A stretch of DNA of 14,150 nucleotides from Fimbriimonadales bacterium (GTDB lineage Bacteria; Armatimonadota; Fimbriimonadia; Fimbriimonadales; GBS-DC): assembly GCA_025060055.1 (NCBI GenBank), contig JANXCK010000027.1:1-14150 (forward strand), in the 5' to 3' direction. The notes beneath the pieces are model-generated. The model was not told the origin of the DNA. It was given only the letters and a program-made list of their open reading frames with translations, and made no database searches. Positions 11,219 through 14,150 of this stretch are shown here, piece by piece; position 1 is the stretch's first letter; each line of letters opens with the position of its first letter. A program made the position numbers and the translations under genes.

Positions 11219-13534
11219 GTGCAACGCTCTTCCTCCGCTTGGGCGCTGCTCACTGTTGCGGTAGTGCTTGCGACTGTTCCGTTCCTGCACGGTTGGCTCA
11301 GAGGGGAGTGGGTTTTCGCACCTCTCAAGTTGCTATATCACTTCGAGCCGTGGCATGGGATGCCTAACGCGCCGACACCACCTGCTTGGGATGTGCTGAT
11401 TTGGGACGGCGCAGCGCAGTTTTACATCTGGCGCGACCTTGTGCGGGCGCTGTGGCTTGCAGGCGAGCCGCCTTTGTGGAACCCCTACGCGCTGTGCGGC
11501 ACACCACTGCTGGCAAACAGTCAGTCGGCGCCACTGTATCCGCCCCACCTGTTGACAGTGCCCCTGCCCACTTGGCTGGCAGTGAGCGTGCTGGCGTGGT
11601 TTCATGTGTTCTGGGCAGGGTTGGGGCTGGGCTTGTGGCTGCGACGACGCGGGCTGAGCAACGGCGCAGTGGTTGGAATGCTGCTTTGGACGCTGAGCCT
11701 ATTTATGGTCTCATGGCTACCGCTCAGTTCCGTGCCTGCAACGCTCAGCTGGTTCGGGTGGCTGCTGCTGGGGCTGGAAGTGCTGCGCGAGCGCGGCATT
11801 CGGAGCGCGTGGGCGTTCGCGCTCCCGCTGGGCATGATGCTACTGGCGGGACACCTGCAGTTCGCCTTCTACGGCATGCTGATGAGCTTGCTCTACGCGC
11901 TCTACTTGGGCTACGAGACGCGCACGCAAGGGCGTCTGGCGCAGTATGCGCTTGCGGTCGTAGGCGCGTTCGGAATGGGCGGTTTGCTCGCCGCGGCGCA
12001 GCTGCTGCCTGTGCTGGAGCTTTCGGGCTACAGTCATCGGCAAGCACCGCCCACTGAAGCGGGGTATCAAGCGTATGTGCGCAACGCGCTGCCGTTGTTC
12101 CACCTGATTACGGTGTATTTTCCGAGCGCGTATGGCAATCCGCGCGACGGCAGCTACTGGGGTGCAGGGCACTACGCGGAGTTAGCGTTGTCGGTGGGGG
12201 CGGTCGGATGGCTGCTGGCGCTGATGGGCGTCCGACGGCGCGGGCAGGGCGCGTTCTGGCTGGGCATTGGGCTACTCGCGCTGCTAATTGCGCTCGGCAC
12301 GCCCCTTGCGAAACTGCTCTATTTCTACCTGCCAGGTTTCAGCGCGACGGGGTCGCCCGCGCGGGTTGTGTGCCTGTGGGTGTTCAGTACGGCGGTGCTG
12401 GCAGCGCACGGGTATCAAGACCCAAGCGCGTGGAGGCGGGCGTTGGTGGGATGGGGCGGGTTGTTGATGGGTGCGCTGGCGCTCGCGGCGCTCACGCTCC
12501 CACGAAATGTGGATTGGGGACGAATCGGGGTCGGCGTTGCACAAGACCTCGCTGTGCTGGTAATCGTTGGGATGGTGGTAGGGCTTATGGCGTATGCGCA
12601 GCGGTTTGCGCACTCAATGCGTCGCGTCCCGCACTTGCTTATCTTGGCGATGGTGCCGCTGATTGTGGGCGCGTCGTCGCCGTGGCACGCTGCCCCAAGC
12701 GCGGCGTTCCCGCCACTGGCTGAGATGCCGACGGTGTCGCTGGGCGAGCGCATCGCGGTTCTCAACACGCGCTGGAGCCTTTACGAGCCACCACCTGCCC
12801 GCATGCCTCCCAACACGCCCGCTGCCTACCGATTACACGATGTCGGTGGCTACGACTCGTTGCTGCCGCGCCACTACAAACGCTTCCTGGACTTGCTGAA
12901 TGGGCAGGACAGCGCACCGCCCGAGAACGGGAACATGTTGTTTGTGAAGACGCCGAACGCCGATGGGTTGGCGCAGCTGCGCGTGCGCGCCGTGCTCACG
13001 CCCGATGGCTGGACACCTTTGCCACCTACCTCTGCTCGCCTGCAACCGATCGAGGTGTTGCCCGACGAAGAGGCGGTTTGGCGTCGCTTGCAGACCAGCC
13101 CGTTCCCTGAGCCGATTCTGGTGTACGGCGACACGGCGGAGCGTGCGCTCCGCGAGCATGGGCGGGGCAGCACTGTCGAGGGGGTTGCAGTGGCGTGGCA
13201 GGAATACCGGGCGACGCGCGTGCGCTTGCAGGTTATCAACCCCTCTCAGCGGGCGGGCTGGTTGCTCATCACCGACACTTGGTATCCGGGCTGGGTAGCG
13301 ACGGTGAACGGTAAGCCCGCACCTTTGTTGCAAGCGAACGGCGCGTTCCGCGCCGTGCCGATACCCTCGGGCGACGCCGTTGTCGAGATGCGCTTCGTGC
13401 CGCGCAACTTCCAAGTGGGCGTGCTGCTCACTCTTTTCAGCGTGGCGGTCTTGCTTTTGCTTGAGCTGACGGCTCGCCTGGGCAAAACGAGCTTCAGCCT
13501 TCGAGGCGCTTATACCAATCGGGATTTCAAGTAG
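11219..13534 (+). CDS. YfhO-like polytopic membrane protein (putative GT-C type glycosyltransferase)
   Basis: 771 residues from GTG. The first half is a series of about a dozen hydrophobic helices. Near the N-terminus, IWDGAAQFYIWRDLVRALWL (61-80), PPLWNPYALCGTPLLANSQS (84-103) and APLYPPHLL (104-112) are signatures of the YfhO family. An extracytoplasmic domain follows from about residue 500. A beta-rich end with ITDTWYPGWVATVNGKPA and VEMRFVPRNFQVGVLLTLFS is typical of the family, then a final transmembrane helix. YfhO in Bacillus helps glycosylate lipoteichoic acid; members elsewhere are of unknown substrate, so the sugar and acceptor here are open. The last codons (AYTNRDFK and stop) are supplied by a dispersed repeat arm. 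The gene is enclosed by about 260-bp inverted repeat blocks (10684-10946 and 13612-13866). Confidence 0.85.
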   Translation: MQRSSSAWALLTVAVVLATVPFLHGWLRGEWVFAPLKLLYHFEPWHGMPNAPTPPAWDVLIWDGAAQFYIWRDLVRALWLAGEPPLWNPYALCGTPLLANSQSAPLYPPHLLTVPLPTWLAVSVLAWFHVFWAGLGLGLWLRRRGLSNGAVVGMLLWTLSLFMVSWLPLSSVPATLSWFGWLLLGLEVLRERGIRSAWAFALPLGMMLLAGHLQFAFYGMLMSLLYALYLGYETRTQGRLAQYALAVVGAFGMGGLLAAAQLLPVLELSGYSHRQAPPTEAGYQAYVRNALPLFHLITVYFPSAYGNPRDGSYWGAGHYAELALSVGAVGWLLALMGVRRRGQGAFWLGIGLLALLIALGTPLAKLLYFYLPGFSATGSPARVVCLWVFSTAVLAAHGYQDPSAWRRALVGWGGLLMGALALAALTLPRNVDWGRIGVGVAQDLAVLVIVGMVVGLMAYAQRFAHSMRRVPHLLILAMVPLIVGASSPWHAAPSAAFPPLAEMPTVSLGERIAVLNTRWSLYEPPPARMPPNTPAAYRLHDVGGYDSLLPRHYKRFLDLLNGQDSAPPENGNMLFVKTPNADGLAQLRVRAVLTPDGWTPLPPTSARLQPIEVLPDEEAVWRRLQTSPFPEPILVYGDTAERALREHGRGSTVEGVAVAWQEYRATRVRLQVINPSQRAGWLLITDTWYPGWVATVNGKPAPLLQANGAFRAVPIPSGDAVVEMRFVPRNFQVGVLLTLFSVAVLLLLELTARLGKTSFSLRGAYTNRDFK

Positions 13535-13628
13535 CGCCGTCGTCGGCGGGGACGCCGACGCTACGGATCGGCTTGCGTAGCGTCAGCGTCTCGCTGACGA
13601 ATTCCATCATCGGAAACCCCAATCGGTA
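13511..13628. repeat. Arm-flanked element with core C, overlapping the end of the YfhO-like gene
   Basis: The left arm TATACCAATCGGGATTTCAA (13511-13530) codes for the last residues of the upstream protein, and GTAG beyond it holds the stop codon. The core has CGTCGGCG-GGGA-CGCCGACG (13541-13560) and CGTCAGCG-TCT-CGCTGACG (13581-13599). The right arm is GGAAACCCCAATCGGTA (13612-13628). With the next two elements it fills the 447-base gap before the last gene. Confidence 0.85.
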
Positions 13629-13632
13629 CTGA

Positions 13633-13763
13633 TAAGTGCCTCCCAAGTGAAATCGTCTTGTTTTGGGCGCGTCGTGGACGCGCCCCTACAAGACATTCTG
13701 GGTAGGGGCGGGTTCCCAAACCCGCCCCGCAGATAAGGGACGATTTCAAGTTGGAAGCACTTA
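13633..13763. repeat. Palindromic element, core B (inverted copy of 10793-10922)
   Basis: Begins TAAGTGCCTCCC and ends GGAAGCACTTA. GAAATCGTC and GACGATTTC are inverted inside, and the centre has GGGCGCGTCGTGGACGCGCCC and GGCGGGTTCCCAAACCCGCC hairpins. The orientation is opposite to the other two full copies. Confidence 0.85.
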
Positions 13764-13910
13764 CCAATCGGGGTTTCAAGTGCCACAGTACCCTCACCCC
13801 AGCCCCTCTCCCAGAGGGAGAGGGAAGTCAAGTTCCCCCTCTCCCACGCGGTGGGAGAGGGGGCAAGGGGGTGAGGGCAAATGAAGCATTTGAAACACCG
13901 ATTGGTATTA
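13762..13910. repeat. Arm-flanked element with core A
   Basis: Left arm TACCAATCGGGGTTTCAAGT (13762-13781); right arm TTTGAAACACCGATTGGTAT (13889-13908). Core A is 13791-13878. Read on the minus strand it contains GCCCTCACCCCCTTGCCCCC, the uninterrupted form of the site into which the 211-bp element at 10473-10683 inserted. Confidence 0.85.
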
Positions 13911-13920
13911 ATACAGAGCC

Positions 13921-13940
13921 GCCCTCCCGATTGGGAGGGC
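13921..13940. terminator. Strong hairpin downstream of the LTxxQ gene, possible terminator
   Basis: GCCCTCCC-GATT-GGGAGGGC is a perfect eight-base stem, extended by CAGAG and CTCTG further out. It lies 41 bases past the stop codon of the minus-strand gene. No T-run follows on that strand, so intrinsic termination is uncertain. Confidence 0.35.
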
Positions 13941-13981
13941 GTACTCTGCCGGTGTTCGCTTGAGGAGGTAAGCCACAAGCC

Positions 13982-14150
13982 TTAGTTGCCGAATCCGCGT
14001 CCGCCGCCGAAGCCGCTGCCGCCCTGCTGCCCGCCGCGTCCGCCGCCCCACAAGCTCGGACGACCGCCTTCAAACTGGAACGGCTTGCCCTGCATCTGCT
14101 GCCACTGCTGACGCTGCGCGGGGGTCAGCACTTCCAGCATCTGCTGTTCC
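13982..14150 (-). CDS. LTxxQ-motif, glycine-rich protein (Spy/CpxP-like), 5' end outside the window
   Basis: Only the last 55 residues are inside the window; the frame is open to the edge. EQQMLEVLTPAQRQQWQQMQ contains the LTxxQ motif (LTPAQ) of Spy/CpxP-type periplasmic chaperones and related helical repeat proteins. The tail is rich in Gly, Arg, Gln and Phe (RPSLWGGGRGGQQGGSG, FGGGRGFGN) and probably disordered. The stop TAA is at 13982-13984. Spy-like proteins protect unfolded proteins in the periplasm or sense envelope stress, but the LTxxQ motif is short and shared with uncharacterised proteins, so the role is tentative. Upstream content cannot be seen. Confidence 0.7.
   Translation of the reverse strand, partial: EQQMLEVLTPAQRQQWQQMQGKPFQFEGGRPSLWGGGRGGQQGGSGFGGGRGFGN

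Noticed and set aside
10561..11328. 255-codon minus-strand open frame across the repeat region before the YfhO-like gene
   Set aside because: It spans the MITE-like element, cores A, B and D, and the antisense of a real gene start; the translation is low-complexity repeat sequence.

Overview
The window reads as a chromosomal segment of a GC-rich, diderm, flagellated bacterium. A signal-bearing Omp85-type outer-membrane barrel protein indicates two membranes, and flgF/flgG encode distal flagellar rod proteins. The very dense short palindromic repeats and the mix of genes would fit Armatimonadota (Fimbriimonadia-like). That assignment is an impression and was not tested by any search.

Layout. 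(1) 1-1084: the 3' part of a beta-class DNA methyltransferase gene overlaps an HNH endonuclease gene, together a likely type II restriction-modification pair. (2) 1091-1495: a 33-codon ORF resembling the first residues of DNA polymerase I shares a GTGA start/stop overlap with a small antitoxin-like ORF, whose 3' end runs into a repeat. (3) 1535-3001: an Omp85 family protein with two POTRA domains, apparently expressed from a leaderless transcript whose -10 box lies in a repeat arm. (4) 3507-5178: flgF and flgG, separated by a palindromic repeat. (5) 8787 down to 5574 on the minus strand: a tightly packed four-gene operon (small basic protein, membrane-anchored coiled-coil/HTH protein, PpiC/SurA-like lipoprotein, TP-methylase-MazG fusion). 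(6) 8868-10421: guaA, divergent from that operon across a short spacer holding a perfect 17-bp dyad. (7) 11219-13534: a YfhO-like polytopic membrane protein, flanked by about 260-bp inverted repeat blocks. (8) 13982-14150: the C-terminus of an LTxxQ, glycine-rich protein on the minus strand, cut by the window edge.

The most distinctive feature is what fills the intergenic space. Four recurring palindromic cores (here called A, B, C and D) occur in combinations. Three of them (A, C, D) are found between the same roughly 20-bp inverted arms, consensus TACCAATCGGGGTTTCAAGT. Core B has its own TAAGTGCCTC-type arms, which abut or overlap the first kind. A fifth, 211-bp MITE-like element interrupts one A core and is flanked by an 11-bp direct repeat; an uninterrupted copy of the same site is present elsewhere in the window. 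Repeat arms also supply a candidate -10 box, a stop codon and C-terminal codons to neighbouring genes, so these elements shape gene ends and expression.

No tRNA, rRNA or CRISPR array was seen. No convincing intrinsic terminator with a T-run was found.
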